Below are positions 5,793-13,215 of a stretch of DNA of 38,008 nt, piece after piece. The notes under the pieces are model-generated. The model was given only the letters and a program-made list of their open reading frames with translations, did no database searches and had not been told where the DNA came from. The translations under genes and the position numbers were made by a program. The stretch is from contig JAGCJX010000006.1 in NCBI GenBank assembly GCA_017647795.1, positions 1 through 38,008 on the forward strand, written 5' to 3'. Origin of the DNA: Bacteroidales bacterium (GTDB lineage: Bacteria; Bacteroidota; Bacteroidia; Bacteroidales; UBA932). Positions within the stretch are counted from its first letter, which is position 1, and every line of letters starts with the position of its first letter.

Positions 5793-8057
5793 ATGGCCCT
5801 CCTTCCGAAAAACAACAAGTACAACTGGAATTTTGAAAACATTGGCGGTTCCAGCCGTGTACGCATCACTTCCGGCCAGGACATTGCTCATTTGGCCGAA
5901 TTGGACCCCAAACTGTGGACCGTACTTTCCTGTCCTATCAAAGGATTGGAAATCAATGAGAAAAGCTTGTCTTACATGGACATCGATGGAGACGAGAAGA
6001 TCCGTGTGAATGATATCGTTGCCGTTTCCAAATGGATAACCGGTGCCTTAAAAAATCCGGACAATCTGTTACAGGAAAGTGACCACATTGCCTTGTGCGA
6101 ACTGAATCAAGACAACAGCGTAGGCAACAAGATTTACAAAGCTGCCAAACAGATTCTTGAAAACCTTGGCAAAGATACAGAAACCATTTCTCTGACCGAT
6201 ACACAAGACATCGTCGCCATCTTTGCCCAAACCCGTTTCAATGGAGACGGCGTCATTACCGAAGCGACCCCGGAAGATGCGGACGAAAAAGCCGTTGTTG
6301 CGGACATTGTCAAAACCTTGGGAGGTGTGAATGACCGCAGTGGTGTCCTCGGAGCCAACACCGAACTGATTGAGAACTTCTACAAAGCCTTGGAGGCCTA
6401 TGTAGCCTGGAAACAAGCCGAAGTACCGGCTCCCTTTGGCGCGGATACGGACAAAGCCATTGCTACTTACCAAGCCCTGGATGCCAAAGTCAAAGACTTC
6501 TTCCTTCGCTCGCAACTCGCTGGTTACTCGCCGGCTAGCACAGCTACCCTGGACGTACAGAATGCCCGGATCGAAGCAATCAGCGGCGACAACCTGACCG
6601 CAAAAACCGATGAAATCGCAACCTATCCCTTGGTACGCATCACCGGCCAACCGGAAATTAACCTGAATGCTCCCGTCAACCCGGCTTGGGCAAGCCAATT
6701 CAACTTCTTGAAAGCAATTGCTTTCCCGAAAGATGCGACGGTTCTCACCGAGGCTGACTGGTCTGCCATTGGAGCCCAATTCGCCGCCTACCTGGGCTGG
6801 AAAAACAGCAAAGCTGGCGCTGCCGTAGAAGCATTGGGTCTGGAGACCATCGAAAAACACCTCCAACAAAACAAAAAAGCAGCCCTCCTCTGTCTGGTAG
6901 AACAAGACTTGGCCTTGAAGGAAGAAGCCGAAAACATTGAACTCGTGGACCGTTTCTTACACATCCACAAGGACTTCTATCGTTTACTCCGCAACTTCAT
7001 CACCTTTCACGACTTCTATGATAAAGACAGGAAAGTGCAAGCGATCTTCCAATCCGGAACCTTGATCGTGGACCAACGCGCCTGCCGTTTCTGTATGCAA
7101 GTAGCCGACACCGGCAAACACAGCGGCATGGCAGCAGCCAGTGGGATGTACCTGATTTACTGCGACTGCACCCGGAAAAACTTTGCAGGAAAGCTCCAGA
7201 TTGTCGCTGCAATGACCGTTGGTAACATCGGAGATATCAGCGTAGGCAAAAATGCAATCTACTACGACAACGACGGCCAAGAATGGGACGCTGTCATCAC
7301 CAAAATCATTGACAACCCCATCAGCCTCGGTCAAGCTTTCTGGTCTCCTTACAGAAGATTGGCAACCCTCATCGAAAACCTGATCAACAAGAATGCTTCC
7401 GACAAGGATGCCAAGATCATGAAGGAGATGAACGACAAAATCAACGCGGCCCCTGCCACTTTACCCGCATCCAAAGATGCAGATGGAGCTGCAGCCGCTG
7501 CCCCGCCGTTCGACATTGCTAAGTTTGCCGGTATTTTCGCTGCCATCGGTATGGCTTTCGGTATGATTGCCTCCGCCGTGGCCAACCTCGTCAAAGGTTT
7601 TGTGAGCCTGACCTGGTGGCAAGTGATTATCGTCTTTGTCGGCTTGTTGCTGGCGATCTCTGGACCGGCCATGGTCATGGCTTGGCTCAAACTCCGTCGC
7701 CGCAATTTGGCTCCCCTGTTGAACGCCAACGGCTGGGCTATCAACGCCGCATCCAAGATCAGTATTCCTTTTGGCGAAACCTTGACCGATCAAGCACATT
7801 TCCCCAAACTCAAACTCAAAGATCCGTACAAGAAAAAAGGAATGGCTCCTTGGAAGAAATGGTCCCTCAGCGGTCTGACCTTGTTGGTTGTCTTGGCCGT
7901 CATGTGGTTGTGCAACTTGTTTGCTTGGGCACAACTCCCGTCTCCCCTGCCTTGGTTTGCTAAAGAAGAAGTTGCCGAGGAATGCATCCTCGAAGAAACA
8001 ACCTTGGAAAGCGCCGAGGAAGCCTGCTGCACCGGCGAAACCACTGAAACCTTGTAG
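5793..8057 (+). CDS. Unrecognised 754-residue membrane protein with EF-hand-like loop and C-terminal transmembrane helices
   Basis: I cannot assign a function. From the N-terminus: a soluble domain with a canonical EF-hand-type loop at 63-74 (DIDGDEKIRVND, acids at positions 1, 3, 5 and 12) and a weaker one at 148-159 (NGDGVI); a helical middle part; a region with CxxC (Cys431, Cys434) and CxC (Cys457, Cys459) that could bind a metal; an Ala-rich linker at about 552-571; membrane helices at about 575-600, 608-632 and 690-713; and a Glu/Cys-rich tail. Between helices two and three lies the motif NANGWAINAASKISIPFGETLT, broken here only by view; it looks like a conserved element seen in other large bacterial membrane proteins. 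There is no signal peptide, so the large N-terminal part is probably cytoplasmic. It has its own promoter and no terminator other than the repeat region downstream. Confidence 0.8.
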   Translation: MALLPKNNKYNWNFENIGGSSRVRITSGQDIAHLAELDPKLWTVLSCPIKGLEINEKSLSYMDIDGDEKIRVNDIVAVSKWITGALKNPDNLLQESDHIALCELNQDNSVGNKIYKAAKQILENLGKDTETISLTDTQDIVAIFAQTRFNGDGVITEATPEDADEKAVVADIVKTLGGVNDRSGVLGANTELIENFYKALEAYVAWKQAEVPAPFGADTDKAIATYQALDAKVKDFFLRSQLAGYSPASTATLDVQNARIEAISGDNLTAKTDEIATYPLVRITGQPEINLNAPVNPAWASQFNFLKAIAFPKDATVLTEADWSAIGAQFAAYLGWKNSKAGAAVEALGLETIEKHLQQNKKAALLCLVEQDLALKEEAENIELVDRFLHIHKDFYRLLRNFITFHDFYDKDRKVQAIFQSGTLIVDQRACRFCMQVADTGKHSGMAAASGMYLIYCDCTRKNFAGKLQIVAAMTVGNIGDISVGKNAIYYDNDGQEWDAVITKIIDNPISLGQAFWSPYRRLATLIENLINKNASDKDAKIMKEMNDKINAAPATLPASKDADGAAAAAPPFDIAKFAGIFAAIGMAFGMIASAVANLVKGFVSLTWWQVIIVFVGLLLAISGPAMVMAWLKLRRRNLAPLLNANGWAINAASKISIPFGETLTDQAHFPKLKLKDPYKKKGMAPWKKWSLSGLTLLVVLAVMWLCNLFAWAQLPSPLPWFAKEEVAEECILEETTLESAEEACCTGETTETL

Positions 8058-8100
8058 CAGTTACTCGTCGCGCCGCCTTGACCCATTCGTCATTGCGAAG

Positions 8101-8317
8101 CGAGGATTGACGCGTCGGTCCACAAAAAGGCCCCATTCCGTGGATACAAGGCGAGGATTGACGCGTCGGTCCACAAAAAGGCCCCATTCCGTGGATACAA
8201 GACGAGGATTGACGCGTCGGTCCACAAAAAGGCCCCATTCCGTGGATACATGACGAGGATTGACGCGTCGATCCACAAAAAGACCCCATTCCGTGGATAC
8301 AAGGCGAGGATTGACGC
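8101..8317. repeat. Tandem array: four 51-bp units plus a partial fifth
   Basis: Units begin with CGAGGATTGACGCG at 8101, 8152, 8203, 8254 and (partial) 8305. Each contains the palindrome GACGCGTC and a possible hairpin with arms TCCAC and GTGGA. Copies differ by only a few bases. The array fills much of the 519-nt gap between the 754-residue gene and the superoxide reductase gene. Because 51 is a multiple of three, spurious repetitive reading frames cross it on both strands. There are no unique spacers, so it is not a CRISPR array. Confidence 0.9.
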
Positions 8318-8323
8318 CATAAC

Positions 8324-8350
8324 CGTCATTGCCGGCCTGACCGGCAATCT
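8324..8350. repeat. REP-like palindromic element
   Basis: CGTCATTGCCGGCCTGACC followed by GGCAATCT can fold with arms ATTGCCGG and CCGGCAAT. The same element, in two forms, occurs as an inverted pair at 37645-37720. It directly follows the tandem array. An additional CGTCATTGCG string at 8090 resembles a truncated copy. Confidence 0.7.
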
Positions 8351-8395
8351 CGCAGCGCCACCGCAACCAGCTCCGCTCAAAACCAAACCAATAAT

Positions 8396-8430
8396 GAGGT
8401 GACTAATAAGTGATTAGCCACCTCCTTTCG
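8396..8430. terminator. Possible terminator hairpin
   Basis: GAGGTGACTAAT (8396-8407) pairs with ATTAGCCACCTC (8413-8424) with one mismatch and a 5-nt loop, followed by CTTTCGTT. The T-tract is weak. It could end transcription that comes through the repeat array. The remainder to 8576 shows only a possible TATACTTTG box (8516-8524) for the next gene. Confidence 0.4.
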
Positions 8431-8576
8431 TTATATGGATACGATGACAGTGGCGGTAGCGTAAGAGCCACAGCTATTGCAGCGAACTCCGCATTTACGA
8501 GTCGCTCTCGTTTTTTATACTTTGGAACGACTTTTGCAACAGAAAATACAGATTAATTACCAAACTTGATTATAAT

Positions 8577-8951
8577 ATGGCTACAAAATTTTATAAATGC
8601 CGTCACTGCGGCAACATCTTTCAAAAAATCGTTGATAGCAAAGTCCCCGTCGTATGTTGTGGAGAACCCATGGAAGAACTCATCCCGAACACCGTTGATG
8701 CCAGCACCGAAAAACACGTTCCTGTCGTCACCCGCTTGGATGAGTGCACCATCAAAGTGGAAATCGGCAGCACACCGCATCCAATGACAGAAGAACACCA
8801 CATCTGTTTCATCTATGTAGAGACAGAAAATGGAGGAATCCGCATCCACCTGAAAGACAAACCGGAAGCGGTCATTTGTACCTGCAACAGCAAACCCATT
8901 GCCGTCTACGAATACTGCAACCTTCACGGTCTCTGGAAAACAGAACTCTAA
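8577..8951 (+). CDS. dfx: Desulfoferrodoxin (two-iron superoxide reductase)
   Basis: This 124-residue cytoplasmic enzyme reduces superoxide to hydrogen peroxide without making oxygen, a strategy of anaerobes. The N-terminal desulforedoxin domain has Cys8, Cys11, Cys27 and Cys28 for the FeCys4 site. The catalytic iron site ligands are all in place: His47, His68 in TPHPM, His74, Cys114 and His117 in YCNLHGLW, with Lys46 beside the first His. Length matches the two-iron class. It is followed by a strong terminator and stands alone, so it is probably regulated on its own. A possible promoter box (TATACTTTG) lies 52 nt upstream of the ATG. Confidence 0.95.
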   Translation: MATKFYKCRHCGNIFQKIVDSKVPVVCCGEPMEELIPNTVDASTEKHVPVVTRLDECTIKVEIGSTPHPMTEEHHICFIYVETENGGIRIHLKDKPEAVICTCNSKPIAVYEYCNLHGLWKTEL

Positions 8952-8970
8952 CTCCCAGAGGTCCCATCAC

Positions 8971-9016
8971 AAAGAAGGCAACAAGCGACCGCAAGGCGAA
9001 GTGTTGCCTTCTTTTT
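8971..9016 (+). terminator. Rho-independent terminator after the superoxide reductase gene
   Basis: AAAGAAGGCAACA (8971-8983) pairs perfectly with TGTTGCCTTCTTT (9002-9014), followed by T residues. The right arm also contains the likely -33 TTG of the umuD promoter. Confidence 0.9.
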
Positions 9017-9034
9017 ACATTTAAGCTATCTTTA
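9004..9034 (+). promoter_or_regulatory. Promoter (TTG-N20-TATCTTTA) for umuDC
   Basis: TTG at 9004-9006 is 20 nt before TATCTTTA at 9027-9034, one base off the TAnnTTTG consensus. The ATG of umuD is at 9044. No SOS-box palindrome that I recognise overlaps it. Confidence 0.5.
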
Positions 9035-9043
9035 CCGGCAAAT

Positions 9044-9475
9044 ATGATGGAAAAACTACAACCTTATGCAATCGACGACAGCAGTTCCTGGGAAGGTCTG
9101 CTGGTAGGTGATGTCAAAGCCGGCTTTCCTTCGCCAGCCGATGACATCCGTGAAAAATTGGACCTCATCCAACTCTTGGTCAAACACAAAGCCTCCACCT
9201 TCTTCTTCCGGGTGAGTGGTGTTTCCATGGTGGATGCGGCCATGGACGAAGGAGACATCCTGATTGTCGACCGGAGCCTGGATCCGTACAACGGATGCAA
9301 AGCCATCTGTTTCATTGACGGAGAATACACGGTCAAACACGTCGAGATTCTTGAACAACAAGTCCGTCTCCTCCCCGCCAACGAACACAATCACCAATAC
9401 CAGCCCATCGTAGTAGAACCTGAACAGGACTTCCTGATCTGGGGCATCGTCACCTACGTCATCAAAAAAATGTAA
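9044..9475 (+). CDS. umuD: UmuD-like autoproteolytic subunit of translesion polymerase V
   Basis: This 143-residue protein is a LexA/S24-type self-cleaving accessory factor; after cleavage the UmuD' form joins UmuC to copy damaged DNA. The cleavage site appears as Ala26-Gly27 in VKAGFPSPADD. The catalytic Ser61 is in SGVSMVD and Lys98 in YTVKHVE, matching the Ser60/Lys97 spacing of E. coli UmuD. I chose the ATG at 9044 because it follows the terminator and promoter box; an open frame extends further upstream into the superoxide reductase gene but in the wrong phase for it. umuC follows after 20 nt. Confidence 0.93.
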   Translation: MMEKLQPYAIDDSSSWEGLLVGDVKAGFPSPADDIREKLDLIQLLVKHKASTFFFRVSGVSMVDAAMDEGDILIVDRSLDPYNGCKAICFIDGEYTVKHVEILEQQVRLLPANEHNHQYQPIVVEPEQDFLIWGIVTYVIKKM

Positions 9476-9495
9476 ACTACGCCCTATCTCTGCCG

Positions 9496-10761
9496 ATGTT
9501 TGCCCTGGCCGATTGCAACAACTTTTTCGCCTCCTGCGAACGTGTTTTCCGTCCGGATCTGATCGGAAAGCCCGTCATCGTGCTATCCAACAACGACGGT
9601 TGTGCCATTGCCCGCAGCAACGAAGCCAAAGCCCTGGGAATCAAGATGGGAGACCCGTTCTTTAAAATCCGCCGCCTGGTCGAAGAACACCACATCGCGG
9701 TTTTTTCGGGTAACATGGCCCTCTACGGAGACATGTCGCGTCGGGTACGATGGGTCTTGGAAGAATTTGCGCCCTCAATTGAAGTTTATTCCATCGATGA
9801 GGCCTTCCTGGACCTGAGGGGCCTGCTTGTCGAAGACCTGGACTCCTACGCCAAAGAAATCTCCCGCCGATGCCAAAAAGACACCGGCATCCCGGTTTCC
9901 GTCGGCATCGCCCCGACCAAAACCCTGGCTAAAATCGCTTCCAAGCTTTGCAAACAATATCCCAAGTTGCGGGGAGGTTGTTACATGCACCGTCCTCAAG
10001 ACATTGAAAAAGTGCTTCGAAAATACCCGATTGAAGAAGTTTGGGGCATCGGTCGAAAAAGTTCGCGCAAGTTGCACAACCGTGGCGTATGGACAGCGTG
10101 GGACTTCACACAAATGGATGAAAGCCGCGTTCGGATGCTGTTCGGTGTTACAGGACTGCGCACCTGGCTTGAACTCAAAGGCACCCCGTGCATTCAATTT
10201 GAGGACTCCCTTGAAGCCAAACAATCCATCTGCGTTTCCCGAAGTTTTTCCTCAGAAATATACGACCGAAACGAACTGACACAGCAAATCGCCAACTTCG
10301 CCAACGATCTTACCCACAAATTGCGCAAACAAAATTCCCTCTGTGCGGAATTGGTCGTCTTTGCCTACACCAACCGCTTCAAAGAAGAGGCTCCACAAGC
10401 CTACCACAGCACGTTGGTCCACTTCAGCAACCCGACCCACGAATATCGTCCCCTCATTGCCACGGCGGTCCAAGCCTTGAACGAGATTTACCGGGCCGGC
10501 TACGGATACAAAAAAGCCGGTGTCATTGCCACCAAACTGATGGATGCACAAGATCAACTGCCCTCCCTCTTCGAAGATCCCCAACACACCGAACGGGACC
10601 ACAAATTATCTGCTGTTCTGGACGAACTGCAACGCACCTACGGCCGCAGCAGCATCCGCATGGCCACCCAAGGTGATGGTCAGATCAAAAACACCTGCGA
10701 AAACCAATCACCGCACTACAGTACCCGCTGGGAAGACCTTCCGACCGTCAAAATCGGCTAG
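9496..10761 (+). CDS. umuC: UmuC-like Y-family DNA polymerase
   Basis: This 421-residue enzyme is the catalytic subunit of polymerase V, doing error-prone synthesis past lesions. It begins with the palm motif MFALADCNNFFASCERVF (Asp6 as metal ligand), and has YSIDEAFLDL with Asp101-Glu102. A helix-hairpin-helix segment (VWGIGRKSSRKLHNRGV) lies at about 183-199, and the little-finger domain follows. The C-terminal region ends with the short UmuC-type tail (YSTRWEDLPTVKIG). Length is normal. It is co-transcribed with umuD. Confidence 0.95.
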   Translation: MFALADCNNFFASCERVFRPDLIGKPVIVLSNNDGCAIARSNEAKALGIKMGDPFFKIRRLVEEHHIAVFSGNMALYGDMSRRVRWVLEEFAPSIEVYSIDEAFLDLRGLLVEDLDSYAKEISRRCQKDTGIPVSVGIAPTKTLAKIASKLCKQYPKLRGGCYMHRPQDIEKVLRKYPIEEVWGIGRKSSRKLHNRGVWTAWDFTQMDESRVRMLFGVTGLRTWLELKGTPCIQFEDSLEAKQSICVSRSFSSEIYDRNELTQQIANFANDLTHKLRKQNSLCAELVVFAYTNRFKEEAPQAYHSTLVHFSNPTHEYRPLIATAVQALNEIYRAGYGYKKAGVIATKLMDAQDQLPSLFEDPQHTERDHKLSAVLDELQRTYGRSSIRMATQGDGQIKNTCENQSPHYSTRWEDLPTVKIG

Positions 10762-10778
10762 GTACTATAAATTTTTCT

Positions 10779-10786
10779 TATATTTG
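10779..10786 (+). promoter_or_regulatory. Bacteroidetes -7 box for the YqaE/Pmp3 gene
   Basis: TATATTTG matches TAnnTTTG exactly and is followed by only CGGT before the ATG at 10791. The spacing suggests a leaderless or nearly leaderless mRNA. Confidence 0.5.
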
Positions 10787-10790
10787 CGGT

Positions 10791-10943
10791 ATGAGTTTTC
10801 TTAGAGCCCTTTTAGCCATCTTATGTCCTCCCTTGGCCGTATTGGACCAAGGATGCGGATCCCTCTTGATTACATTTTTACTCACCCTTTGCGGTTGGGT
10901 CCCGGGCGTTATTGCCGCCCTCATCATCCTAAACCGGAAGTAG
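10791..10943 (+). CDS. YqaE/Pmp3 family small membrane protein
   Basis: The frame from ATG 10791 to TAG 10941 encodes 50 residues. It begins MSFLRALLAILCPPLAV and continues with GCGSLLITFLLTLCGWVPG and IAALIILNRK. This is the UPF0057/Pmp3 pattern: two membrane helices, with the CPPLAV motif in the first and the LTLCGWVPGVIAAL motif in the second. Family members affect membrane potential and salt or stress tolerance in other organisms; the role here is inferred. It lies 29 nt after umuC and 15 nt before the LysR gene, with its own promoter box. Confidence 0.9.
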   Translation: MSFLRALLAILCPPLAVLDQGCGSLLITFLLTLCGWVPGVIAALIILNRK

Positions 10944-10946
10944 CCA

Positions 10947-10954
10947 AATCTTTG
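10947..10954 (+). promoter_or_regulatory. Possible -7 box for the LysR gene
   Basis: AATCTTTG differs from TAnnTTTG at one base and is followed by TAGC and the ATG at 10959. The four-base spacing is the same as at the patatin and YqaE genes. Confidence 0.4.
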
Positions 10955-10958
10955 TAGC

Positions 10959-11771
10959 ATGATCCAGGATTTCCGACTCAAGGTGTTTGCAACGGTGGCT
11001 CAACGGTTGAGCTTCAGCCGCGCTGCCAAAGAACTGAGCATTAGCCAACCGGCCGTCTCGCAGCACATTGCGGAGTTGGAAAAACAATGTCAGCAACCGT
11101 TGTTCGTCCGCCGGGGCAGTTTCATCGAACTCTCACCCTTTGGACAAGAACTCTTTCCCCTGGTTATGGAAATCTTGAAACGCTACGACGAAATCAACCA
11201 ACGCATCCAAGCCCAGGAGGAAGTTCAACAAGCACCTGTGCGGATTGGCACAACTCCCTCATTGGCACAACACCTGCTTCCGACCTTGCTGGCCCTGTTA
11301 CGCAAACGACTGCCCAACCTGCAGTTCAAACTGCAGACAACCGACAGCGACACCCTCTCAGAACAACTCCAAGCCCACGCCTTGGATTTCGGTTTCAGTG
11401 AAGAAGAAGATCCTTACGACGGACTCACCTACGAACTCCTACTGGAAGATCCCTATGTCTTGGTCACTGCGAGCGGATCCGCACAGCACCTTGCTGAACA
11501 CGATTTTCCCCTCGTTCCCTTTGTAAGTGAAGCCGAACTGGGCAGCACAGAAGCCGTCATCAACTACCTCAAACATGCAGATGCCTACGCCTTCCTGCCC
11601 CTGCTTGCGGCACAAGATGAGATTCAGTTGGGCCGCCTGCGCCGCATCCCCACCGATGCCCCGCAGCGAAAACGCCAGTATTTCCTGGTTCACCAGAACA
11701 AACAGGATTCAGCCCTGCTCCAACACCTACTCCAAATCGCAGAACAAAATTTTAAACTCCATAAACCATGA
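10959..11771 (+). CDS. LysR-family transcriptional regulator
   Basis: This 270-residue DNA-binding protein has the LysR winged helix-turn-helix at residues 1-65 (FRLKVFATVAQRLSFSRAAKELSISQPAVSQHIAELEKQ, read in pieces) and a type-2 periplasmic-binding-like effector domain from about 90 (VRIGTTPSLAQHLLP). It is a little shorter than the usual ~300. Its stop codon overlaps the start codon of the flavoprotein gene in an ATGA, so the two are translationally coupled. LysR regulators often control adjacent genes, so the flavoprotein is a candidate target. The effector is unknown. Confidence 0.9.
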   Translation: MIQDFRLKVFATVAQRLSFSRAAKELSISQPAVSQHIAELEKQCQQPLFVRRGSFIELSPFGQELFPLVMEILKRYDEINQRIQAQEEVQQAPVRIGTTPSLAQHLLPTLLALLRKRLPNLQFKLQTTDSDTLSEQLQAHALDFGFSEEEDPYDGLTYELLLEDPYVLVTASGSAQHLAEHDFPLVPFVSEAELGSTEAVINYLKHADAYAFLPLLAAQDEIQLGRLRRIPTDAPQRKRQYFLVHQNKQDSALLQHLLQIAEQNFKLHKP

Positions 11772-12388
11772 AAGTACTTTTGGTCAACGGCAGTCCGCAC
11801 GCACACGGATGCACCTATACCGCCCTGCAAGAGATTGCACAAACCCTTCAGAACGAAGGCATTGAATCCGACATTTTCCAAGTGGGCACCCGCCCGCTCT
11901 CCGGTTGCTTGGGTTGTGGCCGCTGCTCAGAAAAAGGCAAATGCGTCATGAACGACGCAGTCAATGAGTTCCTGGCCAAAGCGGCTGAGTACGATGCCTT
12001 TGTATTCGGAGCCCCCGTTCACTTCGCCAGTGCCAACGGCGCGATGATTGCATTCCTGGACCGTGTCTTCTGCGCCGGCAAGCACGTACTCCAGTTCAAA
12101 CCGGCGGCCGCCGTTGTCAGCTGCCGCCGCGCCGGCTCGACCGCGACCTTTGACCAATTGAACAAATACTTCGCTATCCGGCACATGCCCATTGTCACCT
12201 CCCAATACTGGAACCAGGTCCACGGCAACACCCCGGAAGAAGTACGTCGCGACATCGAAGGCATGCAAACGATGCGCAGCTTGGGCCGCAACATGGCCTG
12301 GATCCTCCGCTGCATCGAAGCAGGAAAACAAGCCGGTTTCCCCCACCCTGAACACGAAAAACAAACCAAAACCAACTTCATTCGATAA
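11768..12388 (+). CDS. Flavodoxin-fold NAD(P)H-dependent oxidoreductase, iron-sulfur-flavoprotein-like
   Basis: This 206-residue FMN-binding protein has an N-terminal phosphate-binding loop (VNGSPHAHGCT, residues 6-16) of the NADPH-dependent FMN reductase fold. Cys47, Cys50, Cys53 and Cys59 form a compact CxxCxxCx5C motif (GCLGCGRC), the pattern that holds a 4Fe-4S cluster in archaeal-type iron-sulfur flavoproteins. Such proteins handle oxygen or peroxide in some anaerobes, or reduce quinones and nitro-compounds. The start overlaps the lysR stop by four bases. The LamG lipoprotein gene begins four bases after its stop. Confidence 0.85.
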   Translation: MKVLLVNGSPHAHGCTYTALQEIAQTLQNEGIESDIFQVGTRPLSGCLGCGRCSEKGKCVMNDAVNEFLAKAAEYDAFVFGAPVHFASANGAMIAFLDRVFCAGKHVLQFKPAAAVVSCRRAGSTATFDQLNKYFAIRHMPIVTSQYWNQVHGNTPEEVRRDIEGMQTMRSLGRNMAWILRCIEAGKQAGFPHPEHEKQTKTNFIR

Positions 12389-12392
12389 ATCC

Positions 12393-13187
12393 ATGAAACG
12401 ACCCCTCCTCCAACTGATATTGGCGACAGCCCTCGCCTTCCTGACCCTTACTGCCTGCGACCCGGACGGACGTGGCCGAGGCGACGAAAATAACACCGAA
12501 AAACCCGACGGCTCCAGCAACGACGGCTCCAGCAACAACGGCTCCAGCAACAACGGCTCCAACAACGACACAGAAATCTCCCGCGGCCTGTACTGCCACT
12601 TTACCTTTGACGGTAACCTGGACAACCGCATCAGCTCCGGACCAGAAGCCGGTGGCTACGGCTACTACTTCGTTGAAGGCCTGAACGGCACCCAGGGATT
12701 GGACCTGCGCGCCAGTACGCTCAATTTTGACGAGGCCATCATCGATGGAGGCACCTACACCATCTCTTTCTGGGTAAAAAAATTGAGCCACAGCATCATC
12801 TACAACGTGGAGAGCAACAACCAATGGGGGAAAGGGTTCATTCTGGAATACAAACCCAGTGGCCTGCTCTACTGCAGCGACGGCTACGACTACAACTACA
12901 AACCGGCTTACTTCGATCACCCCAGTCTAGACCCTGACGCGTGGACACACATTGCTATCACCTCCAATTATGTATCCGGCATTGAAGATTGCACCGTCAA
13001 GCTCTATCTGAACGGCCAATACATCAGCAGCATCCAAGAGGAAATGGTCGGCTACCAAAATGTCAACTACGGAATCGGCTTCCGCTTCCGTGGCAACATG
13101 ATCGTGGACAACCTGCGCATCTACAGCGAGGATGACCTAGACAGCAAAACCATCAAGAAAATCTACGAAGCCGAACGACCGCAATAA
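12393..13187 (+). CDS. LamG/concanavalin-A-like domain lipoprotein
   Basis: This 264-residue envelope lipoprotein has a lipobox ending at Cys22 (LTLTAC), an acidic stretch, then a Ser-Asn-Gly linker made of four near-identical five-residue repeats (GSSND/GSSNN), and a jelly-roll domain from about residue 63. The domain shows LamG-3 features: FTFDGNLDN near the start, TYTISFWVKK, WTHIAIT, VKLYLNGQYI and a closing DNLRIYSEDDL. Such domains usually bind carbohydrate or protein ligands. I chose ATG 12393 because it gives a clean signal peptide. Upstream in-frame codons run inside the flavoprotein gene. It is in the same unit as lysR and the flavoprotein gene (4 nt gap), but a shared function is not obvious. 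Confidence 0.85.
   Translation: MKRPLLQLILATALAFLTLTACDPDGRGRGDENNTEKPDGSSNDGSSNNGSSNNGSNNDTEISRGLYCHFTFDGNLDNRISSGPEAGGYGYYFVEGLNGTQGLDLRASTLNFDEAIIDGGTYTISFWVKKLSHSIIYNVESNNQWGKGFILEYKPSGLLYCSDGYDYNYKPAYFDHPSLDPDAWTHIAITSNYVSGIEDCTVKLYLNGQYISSIQEEMVGYQNVNYGIGFRFRGNMIVDNLRIYSEDDLDSKTIKKIYEAERPQ
12510..12569 (+). repeat. Four tandem 15-bp units inside the LamG lipoprotein gene
   Basis: GGCTCCAGCAACGAC-type units start at 12510, 12525, 12540 and 12555. Each encodes five residues, so copy-number change would keep the reading frame and only alter the length of the linker. Confidence 0.85.
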
Positions 13188-13215
13188 CCCATATTAATGG
13201 AATAACCCACACAAA

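Noticed and set aside
8101..8317. CRISPR array
   Set aside because: Units are directly adjacent with no unique spacers, and no cas gene is present.
8061..8386. Repetitive open frames on both strands across the 51-bp array
   Set aside because: They arise because the repeat period is a multiple of three; no start signal and no homology that I recognise.
8744..9043. Long N-terminal extension of umuD into the superoxide reductase gene
   Set aside because: It would cross a strong terminator, and the standard UmuD length and catalytic spacing are reached from ATG 9044.
9044..10761. umuDC as part of a prophage or plasmid module
   Set aside because: No phage, plasmid or integrase genes are nearby, and the neighbours look chromosomal with similar base and codon use.
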